From Frigoribacterium sp. JB110 (GTDB lineage Bacteria; Actinomycetota; Actinomycetes; Actinomycetales; Microbacteriaceae), in contig NZ_FUIA01000001.1 of the NCBI RefSeq assembly GCF_900163665.1, positions 1 through 64,000 of the forward strand: DNA of 64,000 nucleotides, in the 5' to 3' direction. This document shows, piece after piece, positions 43,306-52,968 of this stretch (position 1 is its first letter; each line of letters begins with the position of its first letter). The position numbers and the translations under genes were made by a program. The notes below the pieces were generated by a model. The model had not been told where the DNA came from, made no database searches, and saw only the letters and a program-made list of their open reading frames with translations.

Positions 43306-44861
43306 GCCTGCTCGTCCCGCTGTTCGTGGCGCTGCCGCTGCTGGGTGCCGCATTCACGCTGCTGCTCGGTCGTCACCGCCGGATGCAGATCGGCGTCTCG
43401 GTGGTCACGCTCAGTGCGACATTCCTGCTCGCGGCGGTGATGCTCGTCGCGGTCGACCTCGGCACGCCGCTGGCTGTCTCAGTCGGCGGATGGCCGCTCC
43501 CGTTCGGCATCGTGCTCTACGTCGATCGCCTCGCGGCCCTTCTGGTGGCGGTGTCGAGCATCGTGCTGCTCGCCGTGCTGCTGTTCTCCGTCGGGCAGGG
43601 CTCAGCCGATCGCGATCAGGACACTCCGGTGTCGATCTTCCACCCGACGTACCTGATCCTGGCGGCCGGGATCTTCAACTCGTTCATCGCGGGCGACCTG
43701 TTCAATCTCTACGTCGGTTTCGAGATCCTGCTCGTCGCCTCGTACGTGCTGATCACGCTGGGCTCGACCAAGGAGCGCATCCGGACCGGCACCGTCTACA
43801 TCGTCGTCTCTCTGGTGTCGAGCGTCATCTTCCTCTCCGCGATCGCGGTGATCTACGGCGCGCTCGGCACGGTGAACATGGCGCAGATCGCCGAGCGGAT
43901 GGGGGAGCTGCCGGACGGCGTGCAGATGCTGCTGCACATCATGCTGCTGCTGGGCTTCGCCGTGAAAGCCGCGATCTTCCCGCTGTCGTTCTGGCTTCCC
44001 GACTCCTATCCGACGGCTCCTGCGCCGGTCACCGCGGTGTTCGCCGGCCTGTTGACCAAGGTCGGGGTCTATGCGATCATCCGGACCGAGTTGCAGTTGT
44101 TCCCCGACAGCGATCTCGATCTGGTCCTGGCGATCGCGGCCGTCGCGACGATGATCGTGGGGATCCTGGGCGCCGTCGCGCAGGCGGAGCTCAAGCGCAT
44201 CCTCTCATTCACACTCGTCAGCCACGTCGGCTACATGATCTTCGGCCTCGCGATACACACCGAAGCGGCGGTCGGTGCCACGGTGTACTACATGATCCAC
44301 CACATCGTGGTGCAGACGACCCTCTTCCTCGCAGTGGGGCTGATCGAACGCTACGCGGGCTCGACCTCGATCCTGCGGGTGAGGGGCCTCGTCACGGCGG
44401 CGCCGCTGATCGCCGCGCTGTACTTCATCCCCGCACTCAACCTGGGCGGGCTGCCGCCGTTCTCCGGGTTCATCGGCAAGTTCGCGCTGTTCGACGCGGC
44501 TGCGAGCGTCGGCACGCCCATCATGTGGGTGTCGATCGCCGCAGGCGTCGTGACGTCGCTGCTGACGCTGTACGCGCTGATGCGGGCGTGGAACATGTCG
44601 TTCTGGCGCGGCCACGAGGAAGAGGCGACGGACGCGGACGCCCGCTTCAAGCACCTGGAGCAGGCACCGGCAGCCGACAGCCAGTCGGAGCGCCGCGAGA
44701 GCCCCAGGATCATGACGGGCGCGACGATCGGCATGGTCGCGGTCACGCTCGCGCTGACCGTGTTCGCCGGTCCGATCTACGACGTGTGCGAACGCATCGG
44801 TGAGTCGCTGCTGCAGCCCATCTCGCTCGTGGAGCTCGAGGGGGTGGAGCAGGGATCATGA
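43302..44861 (+). CDS. mrpD: Na+/H+ antiporter subunit MrpD
   Basis: 519 aa NuoN/NuoM-like subunit with about 14 membrane segments. Conserved lysines and glutamate of the proton path lie in NLYVGFEILLVASYVLI near 140, PLSFWLPDSYPTAPAPVTAVFAGLLTKVG near 227 and LKRILSFTLVSHVGYMIFGL near 297. It shares the hydrophilic axis with MrpA. The C-terminal 60 residues include a charged loop (EEEATDADARFKHLEQ). ATGA overlaps with mrpC and mrpE. Confidence 0.93.
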   Translation: MSLLVPLFVALPLLGAAFTLLLGRHRRMQIGVSVVTLSATFLLAAVMLVAVDLGTPLAVSVGGWPLPFGIVLYVDRLAALLVAVSSIVLLAVLLFSVGQGSADRDQDTPVSIFHPTYLILAAGIFNSFIAGDLFNLYVGFEILLVASYVLITLGSTKERIRTGTVYIVVSLVSSVIFLSAIAVIYGALGTVNMAQIAERMGELPDGVQMLLHIMLLLGFAVKAAIFPLSFWLPDSYPTAPAPVTAVFAGLLTKVGVYAIIRTELQLFPDSDLDLVLAIAAVATMIVGILGAVAQAELKRILSFTLVSHVGYMIFGLAIHTEAAVGATVYYMIHHIVVQTTLFLAVGLIERYAGSTSILRVRGLVTAAPLIAALYFIPALNLGGLPPFSGFIGKFALFDAAASVGTPIMWVSIAAGVVTSLLTLYALMRAWNMSFWRGHEEEATDADARFKHLEQAPAADSQSERRESPRIMTGATIGMVAVTLALTVFAGPIYDVCERIGESLLQPISLVELEGVEQGS

Positions 44862-45436
44862 CGCTGAAGCGCTTCTGGAACCAGCTGCCGTTCTTCGCCT
44901 GGCTGGTGCTGCTGTGGATGCTGCTCTGGGGGCAGTTCACGTGGCTCACGGCCGTCTCCGGCATCGTCGTGGCGGTCGTGGTGACGCGCGTGTTCCGGCT
45001 GCCGCCCGCAGACCTGACGGGCCGCGTCAGCCTGTTCTGGCTCCTCATCTTCGGGCTGCAGTTCTTGTGGGAAGTCGTTCTGGGCGCACTGCAGGTGGCC
45101 TGGCAGGCCGTCGGGCCCGGCACACCGTCCGCAGCGATCGTGAAGGCGCCGCTGCGCGTCGACGATGATCTGATCATGACTCACGTCGCCGTGGCCACTT
45201 CTCTCGTGCCGGGAACGACCGTCATCGAGGCCGATCGCGCGCGCCGGGTGCTGTACCTGCATGCCATCGGCGTGCGCACCGATGCTGATCTCGACGTCGT
45301 GCGCCGCCACGTGCTCATCTGGGAGAAGCGGATCGTACGGGCCGTCGGTTCGCGCGCGGAGCTGAGGACCTGCCGCGCAGGGGACGCGCCGTACTTCGAG
45401 CGTCGCGCGGCCGAGTCGGGGAGCGAGGCACGATGA
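44858..45436 (+). CDS. mrpE: Na+/H+ antiporter subunit MrpE
   Basis: 192 aa. Two or three N-terminal membrane segments (FFAWLVLLWMLLWGQFTWLTAVSGIVVAVVV) and a cytosolic ferredoxin-like domain (LIMTHVAVATSLVPGTTVIEADRARRVLYLHAIG) matching the MrpE C-domain. The tail past 165 is short and variable. It overlaps mrpD and mrpF as ATGA. Confidence 0.9.
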   Translation: MTLKRFWNQLPFFAWLVLLWMLLWGQFTWLTAVSGIVVAVVVTRVFRLPPADLTGRVSLFWLLIFGLQFLWEVVLGALQVAWQAVGPGTPSAAIVKAPLRVDDDLIMTHVAVATSLVPGTTVIEADRARRVLYLHAIGVRTDADLDVVRRHVLIWEKRIVRAVGSRAELRTCRAGDAPYFERRAAESGSEAR

Positions 45437-45765
45437 TCATCTCGATACTCGTGACCGCGATCGCGGTCGTCTTCGCAGTCGGCGCCGTCCTCACGATCAT
45501 CCGGATGGTGAAAGGCCCGTCGATCCTGGATCGTGCTCTGGCCAGCGATGTGCTGCTGACGATGGTGCTGTGCCTGCTGGGCGCGGAGGCGGCGATCAAC
45601 CGCCGCACGGACACGCTGCCGATCATGCTGATGATCGCGGCGACAGGGGTGCTCGGCACGGTGGCGGTCGCGCGCTTCGTCGCCCGTCGTGAAGGGCGCG
45701 ACGGGCGCGAGACACGCGGACCGAGTGACCGGGCGCCAGGCGACAGCGGGGAGGCGGAGCAGTGA
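45433..45765 (+). CDS. mrpF: Na+/H+ antiporter subunit MrpF
   Basis: 110 aa with three membrane helices and the MrpF motif RMVKGPSILDRALASDVLL near 24. The basic tail after residue 80 (ARREGRDGRETRGPSDR) is longer than usual. Coupled to mrpE and mrpG by ATGA overlaps. Confidence 0.9.
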   Translation: MIISILVTAIAVVFAVGAVLTIIRMVKGPSILDRALASDVLLTMVLCLLGAEAAINRRTDTLPIMLMIAATGVLGTVAVARFVARREGRDGRETRGPSDRAPGDSGEAEQ

Positions 45766-46109
45766 TCCTCTACATCGTCGCGCTCTCGCTCGTGCTGCTG
45801 GGCGCCGTGCTGTGTCTGACGGCCGCAATCGGGCTGCTGCGGTTCCGCGATGTGCCGAGCCGGATCCACGCGGCCTCGAAGCCGCAGGTGCTCGGGCTCA
45901 TCCTGATCGCGGCCGGCGTCGCCGTCTCGCTCGAGTCGTGGGCCGCTGTCGGCTTCCTCGTGCCGGTTGTCGTCATTCAGCTCGCCACCGCGCCGCTGTC
46001 TGCGCATATGGCGGGGCGCCAGGCCTACCGCAACGGCACGCTCGACGCGAAGCACCTGGTGCGGGACGAGCTGGATAGGGATCGTGAGGTCATCGAGGAC
46101 GAGGGCTGA
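45762..46109 (+). CDS. mrpG: Na+/H+ antiporter subunit MrpG
   Basis: 115 aa, three membrane helices, with the MrpG signature GLLRFRDVPSRIHAASKPQVLGLILI near 27. Last gene of the operon. The only sequence before the convergent ald gene is the repeat-rich element at 46112-46258. Confidence 0.9.
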   Translation: MILYIVALSLVLLGAVLCLTAAIGLLRFRDVPSRIHAASKPQVLGLILIAAGVAVSLESWAAVGFLVPVVVIQLATAPLSAHMAGRQAYRNGTLDAKHLVRDELDRDREVIEDEG

Positions 46110-46111
46110 CG

Positions 46112-46258
46112 CTGACGGGGACGCGAGCACGCCGCTCGGTGCGTTGTCGTCAGTCGCCGGGCTCTCGGCCCGACTCCTTCCTCCGCCTTCCGATCGACGC
46201 ACTCGCGTCCCCGTCAGTTGGCGGGTGGTGGGCACGCTGCTCGGTGCGTTGTCGTCAG
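46112..46258. repeat. Compound repeat element filling the mrpG-ald gap
   Basis: A perfect 16-bp inverted repeat (CTGACGGGGACGCGAG at 46112-46127, complement at 46202-46217) is interleaved with a 27-bp direct repeat (46127-46153 and 46232-46258, one mismatch; core GCTCGGTGCGTTGTCGTCAG). It begins two bases after the mrpG stop and ends one base before the ald stop. Confidence 0.75.
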
Positions 46259-47344
46259 CTATTCGTCGAGGGCCGCGGCCACTGCGGTGTTGGTGATCTC
46301 GCCGGCGCGGGTATTGAGGCCGCGGGCGAGGGCGGGGTCGGCAGCGGCGGCCCCGTCCCAGCCGAGGTCGGCGATGCGCGAGACGTACGGCAGCGTCGCG
46401 TTCGTGAGGGCATGGGTGGACGTGGCGGGAACGGCCCCTGGGATGTTGGCGACGCAGTAGAACAGAGTGTCGTGCACCGCGAACGTCGGGTCGTCGTGGG
46501 TCGTCGGGCGCGAACCGGCGAAGCAGCCGCCCTGATCGATGGCGATGTCGACGAGCACGGTGCCCGGATTCATCGCCTGCACCATCTCATCCGTGACCAG
46601 CTTGGGTGCAGCGGCACCGGGGATCAGGACGGAGCCGATCACGAGGTCGGCGTCATCGAGTTCCTCGGCGATCGCGTAGCGGGTCGAGTGACGCGTGATC
46701 AGTCCGTTCCCGTAGCGTGTTTCGAGCTCGCTGAGACGGCGCACGTTCACATCGAGCACGGTCACCCGTGCGCCCAATCCGAGGGCGTTCGCCGCCGCGT
46801 TCTCGCCGGCGACGCCGCCCCCGATCACAACGACCTTCGCCCGGGGAACGCCGGGAACCCCGCCCAGCAGTGCTCCCCGGCCACCCTGGGTGCGCATCAG
46901 ATGGTACGCGCCGACGGTGGTCGCCAGGCGGCCGGCGACCTCGCTCATCGGTGTGAGGAGCGGGAGGGAACCGTCGTCGAGCTGCACGGTCTCGTAGGCG
47001 ACGGCCGTCGTTCCTGATCGCACGAGGGCCTCTGCCAACGGTCGGTTCGCGGCGAGATGGAGATACGTGAACAGCGTGAGGTCGTTCCGCAGTAAGCCGT
47101 ACTCGGCCTCGACGGGTTCCTTCACCTTGAGCAGCAGTTCTCCCGCGGCCCACGTCTCGCCCGCACCGGGCGTGATCGTCGCGCCGGCCGCGGCGTACGC
47201 CGCATCCGCGATCCGGGAGCCGTCGCCGGCGCCCGCCTGCACGAACACCTCGTGGCCTCGCTGAACGAGTTCGTCGACGCCGGCCGGGGTGACGGCGACG
47301 CGGTTCTCGTTGTTCTTGACCTCAGTGGGAACGGCGATCCTCAT
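46259..47344 (-). CDS. ald: Alanine dehydrogenase
   Basis: 361 aa. N-domain VPTEVKNNENRVAVTPAGV with substrate Arg/Lys (Lys in ELLLKVKEPV near 75), His in TYLHLAANR near 96, and the Rossmann motif VVIGGGVAGENAAANALGLGA near 170. It interconverts L-alanine and pyruvate plus NH3 with NAD. Start 47344 is set by GAGGAGATCACC upstream and the family N-terminus. The divergent Lrp-type gene matches the ald/aldR pairing of mycobacteria, so alanine-dependent control is likely. Confidence 0.93.
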   Translation of the reverse strand: MRIAVPTEVKNNENRVAVTPAGVDELVQRGHEVFVQAGAGDGSRIADAAYAAAGATITPGAGETWAAGELLLKVKEPVEAEYGLLRNDLTLFTYLHLAANRPLAEALVRSGTTAVAYETVQLDDGSLPLLTPMSEVAGRLATTVGAYHLMRTQGGRGALLGGVPGVPRAKVVVIGGGVAGENAAANALGLGARVTVLDVNVRRLSELETRYGNGLITRHSTRYAIAEELDDADLVIGSVLIPGAAAPKLVTDEMVQAMNPGTVLVDIAIDQGGCFAGSRPTTHDDPTFAVHDTLFYCVANIPGAVPATSTHALTNATLPYVSRIADLGWDGAAAADPALARGLNTRAGEITNTAVAAALDE

Positions 47345-47425
47345 GGTGATCTCCTCGGCTCTGGGGATGGGACTCGTTCCAGAATCGCAGTACGTTCGGC
47401 CAATGCGCGAGGTTGTCACAGTTTC

Positions 47426-47453
47426 TTCGACAGATCGATGTCGCGTATTAACA
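47426..47453 (+). promoter_or_regulatory. Promoter of the Lrp-type gene
   Basis: -35 TTCGAC (47426-47431), 16-bp spacer, -10 TATTAA (47448-47453), eight bases before the ATG at 47462; the transcript would be leaderless. Confidence 0.5.
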
Positions 47454-47461
47454 ACCTTCGT

Positions 47462-47971
47462 ATGGGAACCGCAGATTCCGACCTCCGTCCGAAGGATCTT
47501 CCGGCTGTGCAGCTCGACGAGCTCGACCGGAGGATCGTCCGGATCCTCAGCGGCGACGCCCGTATCACGAACGCCGATCTCGCGGCCGCGCTCGGCATCG
47601 CCCCGTCGACGGCGCATGCGCGCACTCGATCGCTGATCGACCGCGGCGTGATCCGCGGATTCCACGCGAGCGTCGATCACCAGCGCCTCGGACGCGGGCT
47701 GCAGGCGATGATCGGTGTGACGCTGCGCGGGGGCACGCGGCACGACGGCATCGTCACGTTCATCGACGAGGTCAAACAGCTGCCGCAGGTGCTGCAGCTG
47801 TTCTTCCTCGGCGGTCCTGACGACTTCATGGTGCACATCGCCGTCGCCGATTCGAGCGAGGTGCGCCAGTTCGTCGTCGAGAACCTCTCGACGGAGCCCT
47901 TCGTCGCGTCGACTCGCACGAGCATCATCTTCGAGTACCACCGCCGCGGAGTGGCCGCGGGGTTCCGATAG
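47462..47971 (+). CDS. Lrp/AsnC-family transcriptional regulator (AldR-like)
   Basis: 169 aa. HTH at residues 18-65 (LDELDRRIVRILSGDARITNADLAAALGIAPSTAHARTRSL), then the RAM effector domain (GVTLRGGTRHDGIVTFIDEVKQLPQVLQLFFLGGPDDFMVHIAV). Lrp proteins bind amino acids. Divergent placement from ald points to alanine-responsive control of that gene, as known for AldR. The start at 47462 fits the -10 position; an in-frame ATG at 47438 lies upstream of that box. Confidence 0.85.
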   Translation: MGTADSDLRPKDLPAVQLDELDRRIVRILSGDARITNADLAAALGIAPSTAHARTRSLIDRGVIRGFHASVDHQRLGRGLQAMIGVTLRGGTRHDGIVTFIDEVKQLPQVLQLFFLGGPDDFMVHIAVADSSEVRQFVVENLSTEPFVASTRTSIIFEYHRRGVAAGFR

Positions 47972-48003
47972 GTCGCGGGCTCGCGCGGACCTACGATGTC
48001 GTC

Positions 48004-48207
48004 ATGTCGAAGGGCAAGAAGGGCAAGAAGGGCAAGAAGCTCGTGCCCAAGAAGAAGTGCTGCAAGTCGACGCCTCGATGCAAGCGCTGCCCGATCCGGA
48101 TGCTCGCGGAAGGCCGACTCGACCCGGCAGATGCGAAGGAGATCTTCCAGAAGGCGCGCAACCGGAAACAGGCGAAGAAGGCGCACCTCGACGTGCCGCA
48201 GGGGTGA
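48004..48207 (+). CDS. Small lysine- and cysteine-rich protein
   Basis: 67 aa, very basic. The first 19 residues are almost all Lys/Gly (MSKGKKGKKGKKLVPKKK), then four cysteines in CCKSTPRCKRCP, then a helical region (LDPADAKEIFQKARNRKQAKK). The cysteine cluster could bind Zn, and the tail suggests nucleic-acid contact. TACGAT (47992-47997) ends six bases before the ATG, so a leaderless message. I recognise no characterised family. Confidence 0.65.
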   Translation: MSKGKKGKKGKKLVPKKKCCKSTPRCKRCPIRMLAEGRLDPADAKEIFQKARNRKQAKKAHLDVPQG

Positions 48208-48233
48208 GCACGGGCTGTGGAATGATCTCAGAC

Positions 48234-48782
48234 ATGTCGATCCTCACGCACAACGTGCTCGTCTTCCAGCAGACGAAGAACTTCTCGAAGAACGACTTCG
48301 CGATCACGGACGCACAGGGGCTGCAGGTCGCCCACGTCGAGACGGGCGGCAGTGCGCTCGGGCGAGCGTTCATGGGGGCTCGCGAGCTGACGGTGTTCGA
48401 CGGCCCGGGCAATCCGCTCATCCAGGTCAAGGACACCGTCACCTTCGGCCGCGACCGCATGGAGATCCTCGACGGTGCGGGGAACCCGCTGGCGAGCCTC
48501 GTGAAGCGGATCGCCTTCTTCAAGACGCGCGTGACGATCGAACTGCAGGGCGAGCAACTCGATCTCCAGGGCAACTTCATCGGCTTCGAGTTCGAGCTGG
48601 TGGGCCCCCTCGGCGTGATGGCGACCGTCTCACGTGAGTGGTCGGGCATGGGCAACGCGTTCCTGGGGAAGTCGACCTATGCGGTGCGACTCGCCGAGAA
48701 CCTCACGCCGCCGCAGCGCCAGGCGGTCATCGGCGCCGTCCTCGCCCTCGACCTGATCCGGGAGAAGAACAGCCGGAACTGA
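48234..48782 (+). CDS. LURP-one-related / phospholipid scramblase-like protein
   Basis: 182 aa beta-rich protein of the tubby/LURP-one superfamily: repeated strand patterns ITDAQGLQVAHVET, LTVFDGPGNPLIQVKD, MEILDGAGNPLASLVKRI, and a final hydrophobic helix QAVIGAVLALDLIRE. In bacteria these are uncharacterised; the fold suggests membrane or lipid binding. AATGAT (48221-48226) seven bases before the ATG suggests a leaderless start. It lies 26 bp after the small Cys-rich gene, same strand. Confidence 0.75.
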   Translation: MSILTHNVLVFQQTKNFSKNDFAITDAQGLQVAHVETGGSALGRAFMGARELTVFDGPGNPLIQVKDTVTFGRDRMEILDGAGNPLASLVKRIAFFKTRVTIELQGEQLDLQGNFIGFEFELVGPLGVMATVSREWSGMGNAFLGKSTYAVRLAENLTPPQRQAVIGAVLALDLIREKNSRN

Positions 48783-48800
48783 GCAGCAGCGGGGCCAATG

Positions 48801-49208
48801 CTACTTGTCGGACTCGCCGCCCTCGAGCATCCACACGATGCCGTAGGAATCGATGACCTGGCCGAAGTAGGCGCCCCACGGCGATGCTTCGAACGGTATC
48901 TGAACCTCACCGCCCTCCTGCAGTCGCGAGTGGAACTGCTCGAGCTGCGAGGCGTCGTCGCCCCACACGCAGATCGCCACGTTGCCATGGCCGTGCGATC
49001 CTGGGCTGTCGGCCGCGAAGAACGTGACGCCGTTGTCGAGGGTGAGTGAGCCGTGCATCACCCACTCGGGGTCGCCCTCCATGCCCTCCATCGGCATGTC
49101 CTTGTAGCGCATGACGTCGAGCGTGCCGCCGAAGACGTCATGGTAGAAATCCAGTGCCTCGGACGCCTGCCCGTTGAACTGCATGTAGGGAGTTGCCTGG
49201 AACGTCAT
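48801..49208 (-). CDS. VOC-family protein, PhnB-like (glyoxalase fold)
   Basis: 135 aa. Two beta-alpha-beta-beta-beta modules: YMQFNGQASEALDFYHDVFGG at the N-terminus and MHGSLTLDNGVTFFAADSPG in the middle, then WGDDASQLEQFHSRLQEGGEV and WGAYFGQVIDSYGIVWML. PhnB-like proteins carry incomplete metal ligands and mostly lack known activity. Start 49208: GAGAGGGC upstream, matching the family N-terminus. Monocistronic. Confidence 0.78.
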   Translation of the reverse strand: MTFQATPYMQFNGQASEALDFYHDVFGGTLDVMRYKDMPMEGMEGDPEWVMHGSLTLDNGVTFFAADSPGSHGHGNVAICVWGDDASQLEQFHSRLQEGGEVQIPFEASPWGAYFGQVIDSYGIVWMLEGGESDK

Positions 49209-49378
49209 GGTCGTGCCCTCTCGATCGCGTGCGAACGAGCGACTGCCCGCTCTTGCGAGAGAGCATGCCACGGACCGCCGACATTCGAAACGGGTGCGGA
49301 CGTCGTTCACCTGACGTTCGCTGTGAGGCAGGTCACGGCGTCAGCGCGCCGGCCAGGAGGAAGGGCCGGCCGACCCGC

Positions 49379-50863
<1,485 letters not shown>

Positions 50864-50957
50864 TCAGCACCGGCGCCGTCGACCGGACATCGGGGAATCA
50901 TGCAGTGGACGCGCTCGACGATCTGGCGACGGGAACGACGTGCTCCGGACCCGAGGC

Positions 50958-51449
50958 TCAGACCCCGCGCATCCTGGCGTGCAGGCCCTTGATCTCATCG
51001 GCGAACTCCTCGACCGGGCCCGCCGTGTCCACTCCGGGAGCGACGTCGCTGATCGGAAGCGCGGCGACCGGGCCGCCCGGCATTCCCCACGCCCGCAGCC
51101 ATTCGGTGAGCTGCGATGTGCTGCCGGCGTACACGATGCGGCCGAGCCCGACCCATGCATGCGCGGCGGCGCACATCGGGCAGTGCTCGCCGGATGTGTA
51201 CACCACGCACGCGGCGCGCTCGGCAGGCGTCAGGTGCTCGGCGGCCCAGCGGGCGATCTCGAACTCAGGATGTCGAGTGGCGTCGCCGTCCTTCACGCGA
51301 TTGCGATCCTCGAACAGGACGTCTCCATCCGGGCCGACCAGCAGTGAGCCGAAGGGTTCGTCGCCGTCATCGAGCGCCTCGGCAGCGAGATCGACGCAGC
51401 GGCGAAGGAACAGCGCCTCGGCTTCGGTGGGATCGTAGAACTGCACCAT
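50958..51449 (-). CDS. Cytidine/guanine deaminase family (CMP/dCMP deaminase fold)
   Basis: 163 aa. The zinc site is HPEFEIARWAA (first ligand region HPE, near 66) and TSGEHCPMCAAAHAWVGLGRIVYAG (CPMC near 91), the deaminase signature. The HPE form, rather than HAE, resembles guanine deaminase-like members. Predicted to deaminate a purine or pyrimidine base or nucleoside. The start at 51449 has a TACGCT box six bases upstream, leaderless; the frame continues upstream through the neighbour's coding sequence. Confidence 0.8.
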   Translation of the reverse strand: MVQFYDPTEAEALFLRRCVDLAAEALDDGDEPFGSLLVGPDGDVLFEDRNRVKDGDATRHPEFEIARWAAEHLTPAERAACVVYTSGEHCPMCAAAHAWVGLGRIVYAGSTSQLTEWLRAWGMPGGPVAALPISDVAPGVDTAGPVEEFADEIKGLHARMRGV

Positions 51450-51455
51450 GCCGCG

Positions 51456-51465
51456 AGCGTAGCCT
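51456..51465. promoter_or_regulatory. Overlapping divergent -10 boxes
   Basis: Minus-strand TACGCT (51456-51461) and plus-strand TAGCCT (51460-51465) share two bases. Each ends six bases before its start codon (51449 and 51472), so both divergent genes are served by a 22-bp intergenic gap. Confidence 0.55.
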
Positions 51466-51471
51466 GCCGGC

Positions 51472-52944
51472 ATGGACGGTTTCGCGGCTGTCGACTTCTG
51501 GTTCGCGAGGGAGGTGCTCCAGCGCGGCATCGCTGCGCTCTATCTCGTCGCCTTCGTCTCGACGCTGAACCAGTTCCGGCCGCTGCTGGGGGAGCGGGGG
51601 CTGCTCCCCGCTTCCGCACTGCTGGCATGGGCGGCGGGGGACAGGCGCCGCCCACGGATGCTGCGCCCTACGCTCTTTCTGCGCTGGCGCTACACCGACC
51701 GACGCCTGGCCGCGCTGTGCTGGGTCGGCATCGTCGTTGCGGCCGCGCTCGCGGGAGGCGTTCCGCAGCTCGGGCCGCCGTGGGCGCCGATGCTGTGCTT
51801 CCTCGCGCTCTGGCTCGGCTACATGTCGATCGTGAACATCGGGCAGACCTTCTACTCGTTCGGCTGGGAGATGCTGCTGCTCGAGGCAGGGTTTCTCGCC
51901 GCCTTCCTCGGCTCGGGTGACCAGCCGCCGGCCACGGTCGTGATCGTGCTGCTCTGGTGGCTCGTGTTCCGGCTGGAGTTCGGCGCGGGCATGATCAAGA
52001 TCCGCGGCGGCCGGGAATGGCGCGACCTCACCGCGCTGATGTACCACCACGAGACCCAGCCCATGCCCGGCCCGCTCAGCCGCACGGCGCATCTGCTGCC
52101 GCGATGGTTCCACCGCGCGGAGGTGCTGGGGAATCACTTCGCGCAACTGGTCGTGCCGTGGTTCCTGTTCACACCGATCCTCGGCCTCTGGGTTCCGGGT
52201 ACCGGGCCTGCGGCCGTCGGCACCGTCGCCGCCGGCATCGTGATCGCCACGCAGTGCTGGCTCATCGTCACGGGAAACTTCGCATGGCTGAACTGGGCGA
52301 CCGTGGTGCTGGCGTTCTCCGCGCTCTCCGTTCCGGGCGCGATGCCCGGTTCCGCGGTGCCGTGGGTGCCCGACGGCATCCCCCTCTACTGGGTCGTGAT
52401 CACCTCTGCGGTCGGCATCCTGTATGTCGTGCTGAGCGTTCCCGCCGCGCGCAACTTGTTCTCACGAAGCCAGCTGATGAACGCCGGCTTCAACCGCTGG
52501 CAGCTGGCGAACGCATACGGGGCGTTCGGCACGGTGACGAAAGAGCGCATCGAGATCGTGATCGAGGGCACGGATGATGCCGATCCGGATGTCGGAACGT
52601 GGCAGGAGTACGAGTTCACAGGCAAGCCGGGCGATCCGCATCGCGTGCCGAGGCAGTTCGCCCCGTACCACCTGCGGTTGGACTGGCTGATGTGGTTCCT
52701 GCCGCTCGGGCGCTCGCTCGACGACTGGTTCGCGATGCTGCTGCGGCGACTGCTGGAAGCCGACGCCGCGACCCTGGCGCTGCTGCGACACGATCCGTTC
52801 CGAGGCGCTCGGCCGCGCTGGGTGCGGGCCGTGGCGTACCGGTACCGATTCGCCAGCCGCGCGGAGCGACGAGCCGAGCGCACCGTGTGGCGGCGCGAGC
52901 TGCGCGGCACCGTGATGGGTCCGGTATCGATGCCGCGGGACTGA
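51472..52944 (+). CDS. Lipase maturation factor family protein (LMF-like)
   Basis: 490 aa. An N-terminal region (about 10-340) with several membrane segments contains the family motifs RGIAALYLVAFVSTLNQFRPLLGERGLLPA, WGYMSIVNIGQTFYSFGWEMLLLE-like spacing and RLEFGAGMIKIRGGREWRDLTAL. The C-terminal soluble part includes WQEYEFTGKPGDPHRVPRQFAPYHLRLDW, the conserved DUF1222 core. Vertebrate LMF1 matures lipases in the ER; the bacterial role is unknown. It starts at 51472, six bases after a TAGCCT box. Confidence 0.85.
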   Translation: MDGFAAVDFWFAREVLQRGIAALYLVAFVSTLNQFRPLLGERGLLPASALLAWAAGDRRRPRMLRPTLFLRWRYTDRRLAALCWVGIVVAAALAGGVPQLGPPWAPMLCFLALWLGYMSIVNIGQTFYSFGWEMLLLEAGFLAAFLGSGDQPPATVVIVLLWWLVFRLEFGAGMIKIRGGREWRDLTALMYHHETQPMPGPLSRTAHLLPRWFHRAEVLGNHFAQLVVPWFLFTPILGLWVPGTGPAAVGTVAAGIVIATQCWLIVTGNFAWLNWATVVLAFSALSVPGAMPGSAVPWVPDGIPLYWVVITSAVGILYVVLSVPAARNLFSRSQLMNAGFNRWQLANAYGAFGTVTKERIEIVIEGTDDADPDVGTWQEYEFTGKPGDPHRVPRQFAPYHLRLDWLMWFLPLGRSLDDWFAMLLRRLLEADAATLALLRHDPFRGARPRWVRAVAYRYRFASRAERRAERTVWRRELRGTVMGPVSMPRD

Positions 52945-52968
52945 GTCCGATGCTCGACCCGACCGACC

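Noticed and set aside
49348..49370. GCCGGCC/GGCCGGC stem after argG as a terminator
   Set aside because: Only seven GC base pairs and no T-tract; too weak in such GC-rich DNA.
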